Below are positions 8,188-16,544 of a DNA stretch of 64,000 bases, piece by piece; position 1 is the first letter of the stretch, and every line of letters starts with the position of its first letter. The notes below the pieces were generated by a model. The model was not told the DNA's origin. It was given only the letters and a program-made list of their open reading frames with translations, and searched no databases. Source of the DNA: Streptomyces sp. AC512_CC834 (lineage in GTDB: Bacteria; Actinomycetota; Actinomycetes; Streptomycetales; Streptomycetaceae); contig NZ_JAGMUO010000029.1 in NCBI RefSeq assembly GCF_019049325.1, positions 1-64,000 of the forward strand. The letters are read 5' to 3'. Made by a program: the position numbers and the translations under genes.

Positions 8188-8447
8188 GCGCGCTCCGCGT
8201 CCGGATCGATCAGCTCGCGCCGCCTCGCCTCGCCCGCCTCGGCCTCCGCGATGGAGTCGAGCAGACGGCGGGCGTTCCTCGGCGAGCGCAGGAGATGCAC
8301 CGTCTCCGTCCACGCCGTGAAGTCCTCCTCGGACATGAGCACGGCGTTTCCCTTGCGGGAGGTGATGTGCACCGGGGCGTGGTCCTCGTTGACCTGCTCT
8401 ATCAGCGGGAACAGGTTCTGTCGGGCTTCGCTGGCGGTGATGGACAT
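8184..8447 (-). CDS. yefM: YefM/Phd-family antitoxin
   Basis: The 87-residue antitoxin begins MSITASEARQNLFPLIEQVN, the Phd/YefM DNA-binding fold, followed by PVHITSRKGNAVLMSEEDF and an acidic C-terminal tail (LLDSIAEAEAGE) that would wrap the toxin. ATG 8447 has a strong GGGAGG seven bases upstream; the longer in-frame ATG 8477 falls inside the operator and has no ribosome site. It should neutralise YoeB and repress its own promoter by binding the TGTACA palindrome just upstream. Confidence 0.93.
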   Translation of the reverse strand: MSITASEARQNLFPLIEQVNEDHAPVHITSRKGNAVLMSEEDFTAWTETVHLLRSPRNARRLLDSIAEAEAGEARRRELIDPDAERA

Positions 8448-8469
8448 ACCAGTGCCTCCCTTCCTCGGC

Positions 8470-8490
8470 TTGTACAAGATATCGTACGAC
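8470..8490. promoter_or_regulatory. YefM operator (TGTACA-type palindromes)
   Basis: TTGTACAA at 8470-8477 is a perfect palindrome containing the TGTACA core that YefM-type antitoxins are known to bind. A second, related palindrome (TCGTACGA, 8482-8489) follows one helical turn away. They lie 23-43 bases upstream of the yefM start, where a repressor would cover the promoter. Confidence 0.6.
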
Positions 8491-8639
8491 TCTGGAGCGG
8501 TCCACCGGAGACCGGGAATGAGACCGGGACTGAAGCCCGGACTGAGGCCGGGACCGGTACGCCCCGGCGCCCGCGCGCGGCTCCCCGGTTACGCTCAGGC
8601 CGTAGACCTTGATCCCACAGGTCCGGACAGGAGGCCGAG

Positions 8640-11600
8640 ATGACGGCGCCGGGGCGCAGGAGCAGTACCTTCACGCGGCTGCTGCGGCACGGTTTCACCG
8701 ATCCCTCGGCCGCCGAACGGATGCTGGACGGCGTGGAGCTGGCCGAGCTGCGCGCCGACCCCGTCCTGCTGGAGGCGCTGGGCGCCACCGCCGACCCGGA
8801 CCTCGCCCTGTTCGGACTGGTGCGGCTCCTGGAGGCGCAGCCCGCCCCCACCGCCCGCCAAGAGCTGCTGGACACCCTGATAGCGGCCAAGCCGCTGCGC
8901 GACCGCCTCCTCGGTGTGCTCGGCGCCTCCGAGGCGCTCGCCGACCACCTCGCCCGGCACTCCGGCGACTGGCAGGCCCTGGTGACGTACGAGCCGCGGG
9001 ACCTGCACCCCGGCGTCGAGGAGTTCGAGCGGGGGCTGGCCGAGGCCACCGACCCGGTGTCCCTGCGCGTCGCCTACCGGCGCTGCCTGCTGTCCATCGC
9101 CGCCCGTGACGTGTGCGGCACCATCGACGTCGCCGAGACCGCCGCCGAGCTGGCCGACCTCGCCACCGCGACCCTGCGCGCCGCCCTGGCCCTCGCCGAG
9201 GCCGCCGCACCCGAGGACGCGGCGAGGTGCCGGCTGGCGGTGATCGCGATGGGCAAGTGCGGCGGCCACGAGCTGAACTACGTCTCCGACGTCGACGTCA
9301 TCTTCGTGGCCGAGTCCGCGGAAGGCACGGCCGGGAGCCACGACGCCGACGAGACCAAGGCGCTGCGGGCCGCGACCTCGCTCGCCTCGCACATGATGCG
9401 GATCTGCTCCGAGACGACCGTCGAGGGCTCCATCTGGCCCGTCGACGCCAACCTCCGCCCCGAGGGCCGCAACGGCCCGCTGGTGCGCACCCTCAGCAGC
9501 CACGTCGCCTACTACCAGCGCTGGGCCAAGACCTGGGAGTTCCAGGCGCTGCTCAAGGCCCGTCCGGTGGCCGGCGACCCCGGCCTCGGCGCCGAGTACG
9601 TCGCCGCCCTCCAGCCCCTGGTGTGGCAGGTCGCCGACCGCGAGAACTTCGTCCCGGACGTGCAGAAGATGCGCCGCCGGGTGGTGGAGAACATCCCCGT
9701 CGCCGAGGTGGACCGGCAGCTCAAGCTGGGCCCCGGCGGCCTCAGGGACGTCGAGTTCGCCGTGCAGCTCCTCCAGCTCGTGCACGGGCGGGCGGACACC
9801 TCCCTGCACAGCGGCACGACGCTGGACGCGCTCGACGCCCTCGCCACCGGCGGCTACGTCGGCCGCGCCGACGCCGCCCAGCTCGACGAGGCGTACCGCT
9901 TCCTGCGCTCCATGGAGCATCGCATCCAGTTGCACCGGCTGCGCCGCACCCACCTCGTGCCCGAGGACGAGGCCGACCTGCGCCGCATGGGACGCTCCCT
10001 GGGCATGCGCACCGACCCGGTCACCGGGCTGCTGCGCGCGTGGAAGCGGCACTCCTCCGTCGTACGCCGGCTTCACGAGAAGCTCTTCTACCGGCCGCTG
10101 CTCGACGCCGTCGCCCAGCTCGCGCCCGGCGAGGTCCGGCTGAGCCCCGAGGCGGCGCGGGAGCGGCTGGTCGCCCTCGGGTACGCCGACCCGGCCGCCG
10201 CGCTCCGCCACCTGGAGGCGCTGGCGTCCGGTGTCACCCGCAAGGCGGCCATCCAGCGCACCCTGCTGCCCGTGCTGCTCGGCTGGTTCGCCGACTCCGC
10301 CGACCCGGACGCCGGGCTGCTGGGCTTCCGCAAGGTCTCCGACGCGCTCGGCAAGACCCCCTGGTACCTCAGGCTGCTGCGGGACGAGGGCGCCGCGGCC
10401 GAGAACCTGGCCCGCGTGCTCTCCGCCGGGCGGCTCGCCCCCGACCTCCTGATGCGGGCCCCCGAGGCCGTCGCCCTGCTCGGGGACGGCGTCGCCGGGG
10501 GACTGGCGCCACGCGGACGGGTCCAGCTCGAGCAGGAGATACTCGCCGCGGTCCGTCGCGCCGACGGCGCCGAACAGGCGGTCACCGCGGCACGCGGCGT
10601 ACGGCGCCGGGAGCTGTTCCGTACGGCCGCCGCGGACATCGTCGGCTCCTACGGCACCGAGGCGCAGCCCGTCGAGGCCGACCAGGGCGCCCTGGTGGAC
10701 CTGGTCGGCGGCGCGGTGTCCGACCTGACGGCGGCGACGCTGGCCGGGACGCTGCGGGCGGTCGTGCGGGAGAAGTGGGGCGACACCCTGCCGACCCGGT
10801 TCGCGGTCATCGGCATGGGCCGCTTCGGCGGACACGAGCTCGGCTACGGCTCGGACGCCGACGTGCTGTTCGTGCACGAGCCCCGCGACGGGGTGGGCGA
10901 GCGGGAGGCGGGGGACGCCGCCAACAAGGTCGTCTCCGAGATGCGGCGCCTGCTCCAGGTGTCCAGCGCCGACCCGCCGCTGCTCATCGACGCCGACCTG
11001 CGGCCCGAGGGCAGGTCGGGGCCGCTGGTGCGCACCCTGAAGTCGTACGAGGCCTACTACCGGCGCTGGTCGCTCGGGTGGGAGTCGCACGCGCTGCTGC
11101 GGGCCGAGTTCGTCGCCGGTGACCAGGACCTGGGGCGGCGGTTCATCGAGCTGGTCGATCCGCTGCGGTACCCGGCGGACGGGCTCGGCGAGGACGCCGT
11201 ACGGGAGATCCGGCGGCTCAAGGCCCGGATGGAGTCCGAGCGGATGCCGCGCGGGGCGGACCCCAAGCTGCACGCCAAACTGGGTCCCGGCGGCCTCTCC
11301 GACGTGGAGTGGACCGTGCAACTGCTCCAGTTGCGGCACGGTCACGCGGAGGCCGGGCTGCGGACCACCCGGACGCGCGCGGCCCTGGCCGCCGCACGCG
11401 ACGCCGGCCTCATCTCCGAGGAGCACACCGAGACCCTCGACGAGGCCTGGGTCCTGGCGACACGCGTCCGCAACGCCGTGATGCTGGTCCGCGGCCGCGC
11501 CGCCGACACCTTCCCCAGCGATCCGCGCGAGCTGGCGGCCGTGGGCCGCTACCTGGGCCACGGCCCCGGCCACGCGGGCGACATGCTCGACGAGTACCGC

Positions 11601-11651
11601 CGCACGGCCCGCAGGGCCCGGGCGGTGGTGGAGGAGCTGTTCTACGCGTAG
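8640..11651 (+). CDS. glnE: Bifunctional glutamine synthetase adenylyltransferase/deadenylylase GlnE
   Basis: This 1,003-residue enzyme switches GlnA off and on by adding or removing AMP at Tyr397. It carries two nucleotidyltransferase domains: the N-terminal one with GGHELNYVSDVDVIF (about residue 207) and the C-terminal one with GGHELGYGSDADVLF (about 729), each followed by a DxD metal site and by the repeats WPVDANLRPEGRNGPLV and IDADLRPEGRSGPLV, then KLGPGGLRDVEFAVQLLQL and KLGPGGLSDVEWTVQLLQL. ATG 8640 is preceded by GGAGG with five-base spacing. It is transcribed alone. Its target GlnA is encoded at 43969-45378; GlnII (type II) and GlnA2 lack the target tyrosine context. Its S. coelicolor equivalent is a known GS adenylyltransferase. 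Confidence 0.96.
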   Translation: MTAPGRRSSTFTRLLRHGFTDPSAAERMLDGVELAELRADPVLLEALGATADPDLALFGLVRLLEAQPAPTARQELLDTLIAAKPLRDRLLGVLGASEALADHLARHSGDWQALVTYEPRDLHPGVEEFERGLAEATDPVSLRVAYRRCLLSIAARDVCGTIDVAETAAELADLATATLRAALALAEAAAPEDAARCRLAVIAMGKCGGHELNYVSDVDVIFVAESAEGTAGSHDADETKALRAATSLASHMMRICSETTVEGSIWPVDANLRPEGRNGPLVRTLSSHVAYYQRWAKTWEFQALLKARPVAGDPGLGAEYVAALQPLVWQVADRENFVPDVQKMRRRVVENIPVAEVDRQLKLGPGGLRDVEFAVQLLQLVHGRADTSLHSGTTLDALDALATGGYVGRADAAQLDEAYRFLRSMEHRIQLHRLRRTHLVPEDEADLRRMGRSLGMRTDPVTGLLRAWKRHSSVVRRLHEKLFYRPLLDAVAQLAPGEVRLSPEAARERLVALGYADPAAALRHLEALASGVTRKAAIQRTLLPVLLGWFADSADPDAGLLGFRKVSDALGKTPWYLRLLRDEGAAAENLARVLSAGRLAPDLLMRAPEAVALLGDGVAGGLAPRGRVQLEQEILAAVRRADGAEQAVTAARGVRRRELFRTAAADIVGSYGTEAQPVEADQGALVDLVGGAVSDLTAATLAGTLRAVVREKWGDTLPTRFAVIGMGRFGGHELGYGSDADVLFVHEPRDGVGEREAGDAANKVVSEMRRLLQVSSADPPLLIDADLRPEGRSGPLVRTLKSYEAYYRRWSLGWESHALLRAEFVAGDQDLGRRFIELVDPLRYPADGLGEDAVREIRRLKARMESERMPRGADPKLHAKLGPGGLSDVEWTVQLLQLRHGHAEAGLRTTRTRAALAAARDAGLISEEHTETLDEAWVLATRVRNAVMLVRGRAADTFPSDPRELAAVGRYLGHGPGHAGDMLDEYRRTARRARAVVEELFYA

Positions 11652-11654
11652 TCG

Positions 11655-11700
11655 CAGCCTGCGGGCAACCCCAGCCTGCGGGCAATCTCAGCCTGCGGGC
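11655..11700. repeat. 17-nt tandem repeat just after the glnE stop
   Basis: Three copies of CAGCCTGCGGGCAA with 17-nt periodicity start at 11655, 11672 and 11689, three bases after the glnE TAG stop. They occupy most of the gap to the convergent PAP2-like gene. Confidence 0.85.
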
Positions 11701-11730
11701 CGGATGCCGACGCCCGGGTGGGCCCAACGC

Positions 11731-12621
11731 CTACGCCCGCCCGGGCAACCGCACCCTCCGCCGCGCAGCGCCCGGCACCACCCGGGGCAACGCGTACGGC
11801 AGGCGGCCGTACCAGAGCAGAGCCACGCCGTACCCGAACGCCAGGCACATCAGGCCCCCCACCGCGTCCAGCCAGAAGTGGTTGGCGGTCGCCACGATCA
11901 CCACCAGCGTGAGCGCCGGGTACACCAGACCCAGCACCCGCACCCACGGCACCGACGCCAGCGCGAAGATCGTCAGCCCGCACCACACGGACCAGCCGAT
12001 GTGCATCGACGGCATCGCCGCGTACTGGTTGGACATGTTCTTCAGGTCCCCGGACGCCATCGAACCCCACGTCTGGTGCACCATCACCGTGTCGACGAAG
12101 TGCCCGCCGTTCATCAGCCGGGGCGGGGCCAGCGGATACAGGTAGTAGCCGACCAGGGCGACGCCGGTGGTGGCGAAGAGGACGAGCCGGGTCGCGGCGT
12201 AGCGGCCGGGATGGCTGCGGTAGAGCCACACCAGCACACCCAGCGTCACCACGAAGTGCAGCGTGGCGTAGTAGTAGTTCATGCCGACGACGAGCCAGGT
12301 CACCGAGTTCACGGCGTGGTTGACCGACTCCTCCACGGCGATGCCGAGTTGCTGCTCGACGCGCCAGATCCAGTCGGCGTTGCGCAGCGCCGCCGCCCGC
12401 TGTTCCGGTACCGCGTTGCGGACCAGGGAGTACGTCCAGTAACTGAGCCCGATCAGCAGGATCTCGAACCACAGACGTGGCCGGCGCGGGGCACGAAGCC
12501 GGGCCCGGAACCGGGCCCGGAGCCGACGCAGAGGGCCCCGCCCCGTCCGCTCGGTGACGGGGTGCGGAACGCGGTCCTGCAGGCGTTCCCGAGTCGTCAC
12601 GGTCGCGTCACCCATAGGCAT
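11731..12621 (-). CDS. PAP2-superfamily membrane phosphatase/phosphotransferase
   Basis: The 296-residue protein has a basic cytosolic head (to about residue 45) and about six hydrophobic segments (ILLIGLSYWTYSLV, YYATLHFVVTLGVLVWLY, LVLFATTGVALVGYYLYPL, a later FWLDAVGGLMCLAFGYGVALL). The PAP2 signature is visible as YAAMPSMHIGWSVW (phosphate-binding Ser/His) and VVIVATANHFWLDAVGG (catalytic His and Asp), with APPRLM before them, as in the inositol-phosphoryl transferase branch. It likely acts on lipid or polyprenyl phosphates in the membrane. The start is uncertain: TTG 12624, ATG 12621 and ATG 12615 are all in frame and none has a strong ribosome site. Confidence 0.82.
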   Translation of the reverse strand: MPMGDATVTTRERLQDRVPHPVTERTGRGPLRRLRARFRARLRAPRRPRLWFEILLIGLSYWTYSLVRNAVPEQRAAALRNADWIWRVEQQLGIAVEESVNHAVNSVTWLVVGMNYYYATLHFVVTLGVLVWLYRSHPGRYAATRLVLFATTGVALVGYYLYPLAPPRLMNGGHFVDTVMVHQTWGSMASGDLKNMSNQYAAMPSMHIGWSVWCGLTIFALASVPWVRVLGLVYPALTLVVIVATANHFWLDAVGGLMCLAFGYGVALLWYGRLPYALPRVVPGAARRRVRLPGRA

Positions 12622-12699
12622 CAAGTCTGCCAGAAAAGCCCTCTTGTACCGATCATCCTCCCGTCTGCCGCGGCCCGCATCCGCCGGCCGGAGGGAGGT

Positions 12700-13734
12700 T
12701 CAGGAGCGCTTGCGCTCGCCCGGTGCCGACGCCGTCGAGCCGCGTACCACCAGCTCCGGCATGAACACGAACTCACTGTGCGGCGCGGGGGTTCCGCCGA
12801 TCTCCTCGAGCAGCGTGCGTACCGCCGCCTGCCCCATCGCCGGGACCGGTTTGCGGACGGTCGTCAGCGGCGGGTCGGTGAACGCGATCAGCGGCGAGTC
12901 GTCGAAGCCGACGACCGAGATGTCCTTGGGCACGTCCAGGCCGCGCTGCCGCGCCGCGCGTATCGCGCCCAGCGCCATCATGTCGCTGGCGCAGACCACC
13001 GCAGTGCAGTCGCGGTCGATGAGCGCGGTGGCCGCCGCCTGGCCGCCCTCCAGGGTGTAGAGCGAGTGCTGGACCAGCTCCTTCTCCACGGTCTCGGCGC
13101 CGAGGCCGAGCTGGTCCTGGAGGGTGCGGACGAACCCCTCGATCTTGCGCTGCACCGGCACGAACCGCTTCGGCCCGAGGGCCAGCCCGATACGCGTGTG
13201 ACCGAGCGAGACGAGGTGCGTGACCGCCAGGCTCATCGCGGCCCGGTCGTCGGGGGAGATGAACGGCGCCTGCACCTTCGACGAGAAGCCGTCGACCAGG
13301 ACGAACGGCACGCCCTGCGCGCGCAGCCGCTCGTAGCGCTGCATGTCGGCGGTGGTGTCGGCGTGCAGCCCCGAGACGTAGATGATGCCGGCGACCCCGC
13401 GGTCGACCAGCATCTCGGTCAGCTCGTCCTCGGTGGAGCCGCCCGGGGTCTGGGTGGCGAGGACCGGCGTGTAGCCCTGGCGGGTCAGCGCCTGGCCGAT
13501 GACCTGGGCCAGCGCAGGGAATATCGGGTTCTCCAGCTCCGGCGTGATCAGGCCCACCAGGCCCTCGCTGCGCTGTCGCAGCCGCACGGGCCGCTCGTAG
13601 CCCAGCACGTCGAGCGCGGCGAGTACGGACTGGCGGGTGGTGGCGGCGACGCCCGGCTTCCCGTTGAGGACGCGGCTGACGGTCGCTTCGCTCACCCCCG
13701 CCTGGGCGGCGATGTCGGCAAGCCGTGTGGTCAC
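12700..13734 (-). CDS. malR: LacI-family repressor of maltose/maltodextrin genes
   Basis: The 344-residue protein opens with the LacI helix-turn-helix and hinge (TTRLADIAAQAGVSEATVS, RVLNGKPGVAATTRQSVLAAL) followed by a periplasmic-binding-protein-like effector domain (GLVGLITPELENPIFPAL, DLPDDS-type end as ISVVGFDDSPLIAFTDPPLTT). The GTG start at 13734 gives the usual LacI N-terminus; the longer frame from 13839 adds a Pro/Arg/Gly-rich extension with no family similarity. It is divergent from malE, and its Streptomyces homologue (MalR/Reg1) represses malEFG and amylase genes. GTG lacks a Shine-Dalgarno but has TACAGT eight bases upstream. Confidence 0.93.
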   Translation of the reverse strand: MTTRLADIAAQAGVSEATVSRVLNGKPGVAATTRQSVLAALDVLGYERPVRLRQRSEGLVGLITPELENPIFPALAQVIGQALTRQGYTPVLATQTPGGSTEDELTEMLVDRGVAGIIYVSGLHADTTADMQRYERLRAQGVPFVLVDGFSSKVQAPFISPDDRAAMSLAVTHLVSLGHTRIGLALGPKRFVPVQRKIEGFVRTLQDQLGLGAETVEKELVQHSLYTLEGGQAAATALIDRDCTAVVCASDMMALGAIRAARQRGLDVPKDISVVGFDDSPLIAFTDPPLTTVRKPVPAMGQAAVRTLLEEIGGTPAPHSEFVFMPELVVRGSTASAPGERKRS

Positions 13735-13742
13735 AGGGGTGG

Positions 13743-13748
13743 ACTGTA
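13743..13748 (-). promoter_or_regulatory. Putative -10 element for a leaderless malR mRNA
   Basis: On the minus strand TACAGT lies eight bases ahead of GTG 13734, and no ribosome site is present. This spacing fits a transcript that starts at the start codon. The -35 region is not clear. Confidence 0.4.
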
Positions 13749-13862
13749 CCTGTCGGCCGCCGCCTTGCACACCGATCGGGCGCCGTGCACGGCCGGTTGG
13801 ACGGCTCGGCGGACGGCCCGGCGCGGGCTGCTGCGTCATCGCGCTCCCTCAAGAAAGTGGCG

Positions 13863-13992
13863 GCAAGAGCTTGCAGAGTCTTGCACAACCGGCCCGATAC
13901 CGCTCGAGCCCCGTAAACAAGCGTCTCATAGCGGTCGCCGAGAGGTCACGCCCGGATAACTTCGGAGATCTCTTGCACTTTTTTGCTGCAAG
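13863..13992. promoter_or_regulatory. malR-malE intergenic operator region (CTTGC/GCAAG repeats)
   Basis: The 391-bp gap between malR and malE has no gene but holds a cluster of MalR-type half-sites: the palindrome GCAAGAGCTTGC at 13863-13874, CTTGCAG at 13870 and CTTGCAC at 13880 (10-bp step, same face of the helix), then CTTGCAC at 13972 and the palindrome TTGCTGCAA at 13983-13991. CTTGCAG-like repeats of this kind are known to flank maltose and amylase promoters in streptomycetes. The right-hand cluster is about 135 bp before malE, the left-hand one about 130 bp before malR, so both promoters could be covered. Confidence 0.65.
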
Positions 13993-14125
13993 ACCTTTCC
14001 GTCGAGCTTTCAACGCTGTTACGTTCACGTCGCTCGGCGGCGGCAACGACGCGGCCGACAGTGGCAGGAGCGGCGGACGGGCCCGCACCCTGCACCACAC
14101 GGGCTTTCACCCTCAAGGAGAACTC

Positions 14126-15397
14126 ATGCGGCGTGGCATAGCGGCCACCGCGCTGGTGGCGTCCCTCGCCCTGGCGGCGACGGCGTGCGGCGGGGACGGC
14201 GACAGCGACAGCGAGTCGGGCGGACCGGTCACCATCACGTACTGGGACACCTCGAACGCGACCAACGAGGCGCCGACCTACAAGGCCCTGGTCAAGGAGT
14301 TCGAGGCCGCCAACAAGGACGTCAAGGTCAACTACGTCAACGTCCCCTTCGACCAGGCGCAGAACAAGTTCGACACCGCCGCCGGTTCGTCGGGCGCCCC
14401 GGACGTGCTGCGCGCCGAGGTCGGCTGGACCCCCGCCTTCGCCAAGAAGGGCTTCTTCCTGCCGCTGGACGGCACCGAGGCCCTCGCCGAGCAGGACAAG
14501 TTCCAGCCCAACCTGATCGAGCAGGCCAAGTACGAGGGCAAGACCTACGGCGTCCCGCTGGTCACCGACACCCTCGCCTTCGTCTACAACAAGGCCCTGT
14601 TCAAGAAGGCCGGCGTCGAGGTCCCGGGGACCTGGGAGGACCTGAAGAAGGCCGCCGCCACCATCAAGGACAAGACCGGCACCGACGGCTACTGGGCCTC
14701 CACGGCCGGCTACTACGCGCAGCCGTTCCTGTACGGCGAGGGCACCGACACGGTCGACGCCGAGGCCGAGAAGGTCACCGTCAACTCGCCCGAGGCGAAG
14801 AAGGCGTACGGCACCTGGCTGAGCCTGTTCGACGGCAAGGGCCTGCACAAGGCCGACGTCACCGCCGACGCCTACGCCCACATCCAGGAGGCGTTCGTCA
14901 GCGGCAAGGTCGCCTCGATCATCCAGGGCCCGTGGGAGATCACCAACTTCTACAAGGGCTCGGCGTTCAAGGACAAGAACAACCTCGGCATCGCCACCGT
15001 CCCGGCCGGCTCCACCGGCAAGGCGGGCGCCCCGACCGGCGGCCACAACCTGTCGGTGTACGCCGGCTCGGACAAGGCCCACCAGGAGGCGTCGCTGAAG
15101 TTCGTGAAGTTCATGACCTCGGCGAAGTCCCAGGAGACCGTCGCCCTGAAGAACTCCACGCTGCCCACCCGCGACGACGCGTACACCGACAAGGTCAAGG
15201 CCGACCCGGGCATCGCCGGCTTCCAGACGGTCCTGCCCGCCGCCCAGCCGCGCCCGGCCCTGCCGGAGTACAGCTCCCTGTGGGGTCCGCTGGACGACGA
15301 GCTGCCCCAGATCGCCGGTGGCAAGAAGTCCCTGGACGAGGGCCTGGGCGACGCCGAGACCGCGATCGCCAAGCTGGTGCCGGACTTCAGCAAGTAG
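14126..15397 (+). CDS. malE: Maltose/maltodextrin ABC transporter substrate-binding lipoprotein
   Basis: The 423-residue lipoprotein has a basic head, a hydrophobic core and lipobox ending at Cys21 (LALAATAC), then a Ser/Asp-rich tether and a family-1 extracellular solute-binding domain (VTITYWDTSNATNEAPTYKA, PDVLRAEVGWTPAFAKKGFF, YGVPLVTDTLAFVYNKALF, SIIQGPWEITNFY). It captures maltose or maltodextrins at the cell surface and delivers them to MalFG. ATG 14126 has AAGGAG six bases upstream. It heads malEFG; no ATPase gene is in the cluster, which is usual since Streptomyces sugar importers share a general ATPase (MsiK). Confidence 0.95.
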   Translation: MRRGIAATALVASLALAATACGGDGDSDSESGGPVTITYWDTSNATNEAPTYKALVKEFEAANKDVKVNYVNVPFDQAQNKFDTAAGSSGAPDVLRAEVGWTPAFAKKGFFLPLDGTEALAEQDKFQPNLIEQAKYEGKTYGVPLVTDTLAFVYNKALFKKAGVEVPGTWEDLKKAAATIKDKTGTDGYWASTAGYYAQPFLYGEGTDTVDAEAEKVTVNSPEAKKAYGTWLSLFDGKGLHKADVTADAYAHIQEAFVSGKVASIIQGPWEITNFYKGSAFKDKNNLGIATVPAGSTGKAGAPTGGHNLSVYAGSDKAHQEASLKFVKFMTSAKSQETVALKNSTLPTRDDAYTDKVKADPGIAGFQTVLPAAQPRPALPEYSSLWGPLDDELPQIAGGKKSLDEGLGDAETAIAKLVPDFSK

Positions 15398-15406
15398 ATC
15401 CACCCG

Positions 15407-15444
15407 ACCGTCGGGTCCCCGCACTGGGGGAGGGACCCGGCGGT
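15407..15444 (+). other. malE-malF intergenic stem-loop
   Basis: A 13-bp stem with one mismatch or G-U pair (15407-15419 with 15432-15444) and a 12-base loop sits ten bases after the malE stop. There is no U run, so it is more likely an RNA-stability or partial-termination element that raises malE product over the permeases than a full terminator. Confidence 0.6.
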
Positions 15445-15526
15445 CACCGCCCGTACGCCGCACCCTGATCGTCCGGTCTTCCGATCGTCCGATCTTCCTT
15501 ATGCTCGCTCCCGAAGGTGTCGAACC

Positions 15527-16531
15527 ATGACAGTCGCCATCGACCGCGCGACCGGCAAGCGCCGCGGTGACCGCACCCCGCGGCCCGGCCTCGGCCGGCG
15601 TCTGAAAGACGGCTACCAGAAGCACTGGTACGCCTACGCCATGATCGCGCCGGTGGCCGTCGTGATCGGCGTCCTCGTGCTGTATCCGCTGGGGTACGGC
15701 TTCTACCTCACCCTCACCGACGCCAACAGCCTCAACACGGGCCGCACGATCGGCGTCAACGAGATCGAGGCCACCTACCAGTTCGTCGGCCTGGACAACT
15801 ACGCCGACATCCTGTGGGGCCCGACGGCGTACGACCGCTTCTGGTCGCACTTCATCTGGACCATCGTGTGGACGGCGGTCTGCGTCGGACTGCACTTCTG
15901 CATCGGCCTCGGGCTCGCCCTGCTGCTCAACCAGAAGCTGCGCGGCCGCACCTTCTACCGGCTGATCCTGGTCCTGCCGTGGGCCGTGCCCACCTTCGTC
16001 ACGGTCTTCGGCTGGCGCTTCATGCTCGCCGACGCCGGCATCGTCAACTCCGCCCTGGACTGGCTGCACCTGCCGACCCCCGCCTGGCTGGAGGACAGCT
16101 TCTGGCAGCGGTTCTCGGCGATCATGGTCAACACCTGGTGCGGTGTGCCGTTCATGATGGTCTCGCTCCTCGGCGGCCTGCAGTCCATCGACAACACCCT
16201 GTACGAGGCCTCCGAGATGGACGGCGCAAACGCCTGGCAGCGCTTCCGCTACGTCACGCTCCCCGGTCTGAGGTCGGTCAGCTCCACCGTCGTCCTGCTG
16301 GGCATCATCTGGACCTTCAACCAGTTCGCTGTGATCTTCCTGCTGTTCGGCAACACCGCCCCCGACGCGCAGATCCTCGTCACCTGGGCGTACCAGCTCG
16401 GCTTCGGACAGCAGCCGCGCGACTTCGCGCAGTCCGCCGCGTACGGCATCCTGCTGCTGGCCATCCTGATCGTCTTCACCTCCTTCTACCGCCGCTGGCT
16501 GAACCGCAACGAGCAGCAGCTCGCGAACTGA
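15527..16531 (+). CDS. malF: Maltose/maltodextrin ABC transporter permease MalF
   Basis: The 334-residue inner-membrane protein shows six membrane segments (for example YAMIAPVAVVIGVLVLYPL, IVWTAVCVGLHFCIGLGLAL, VVLLGIIWTFNQFAVIFLL, AAYGILLLAILIVFTSFY) and the permease EAA loop EASEMDGANAWQRFRYVTLP near residue 227, which docks the ATPase. A 37-residue cytosolic head rich in Arg/Gly precedes the first segment. ATG 15527 follows malE by 129 bp, with a stem-loop and a short direct repeat (GATCGTCCG, twice) between. It pairs with MalG. Confidence 0.94.
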   Translation: MTVAIDRATGKRRGDRTPRPGLGRRLKDGYQKHWYAYAMIAPVAVVIGVLVLYPLGYGFYLTLTDANSLNTGRTIGVNEIEATYQFVGLDNYADILWGPTAYDRFWSHFIWTIVWTAVCVGLHFCIGLGLALLLNQKLRGRTFYRLILVLPWAVPTFVTVFGWRFMLADAGIVNSALDWLHLPTPAWLEDSFWQRFSAIMVNTWCGVPFMMVSLLGGLQSIDNTLYEASEMDGANAWQRFRYVTLPGLRSVSSTVVLLGIIWTFNQFAVIFLLFGNTAPDAQILVTWAYQLGFGQQPRDFAQSAAYGILLLAILIVFTSFYRRWLNRNEQQLAN

Positions 16532-16544
16532 GGCAGGAGCCGCC

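Noticed and set aside
8595..11573. A 2,979-base open frame on the minus strand opposite glnE.
   Set aside because: It is a mirror of glnE caused by GC-rich codon structure: no ribosome site, no family motifs, composition of Gly/Val/Gln/His typical of such shadows.
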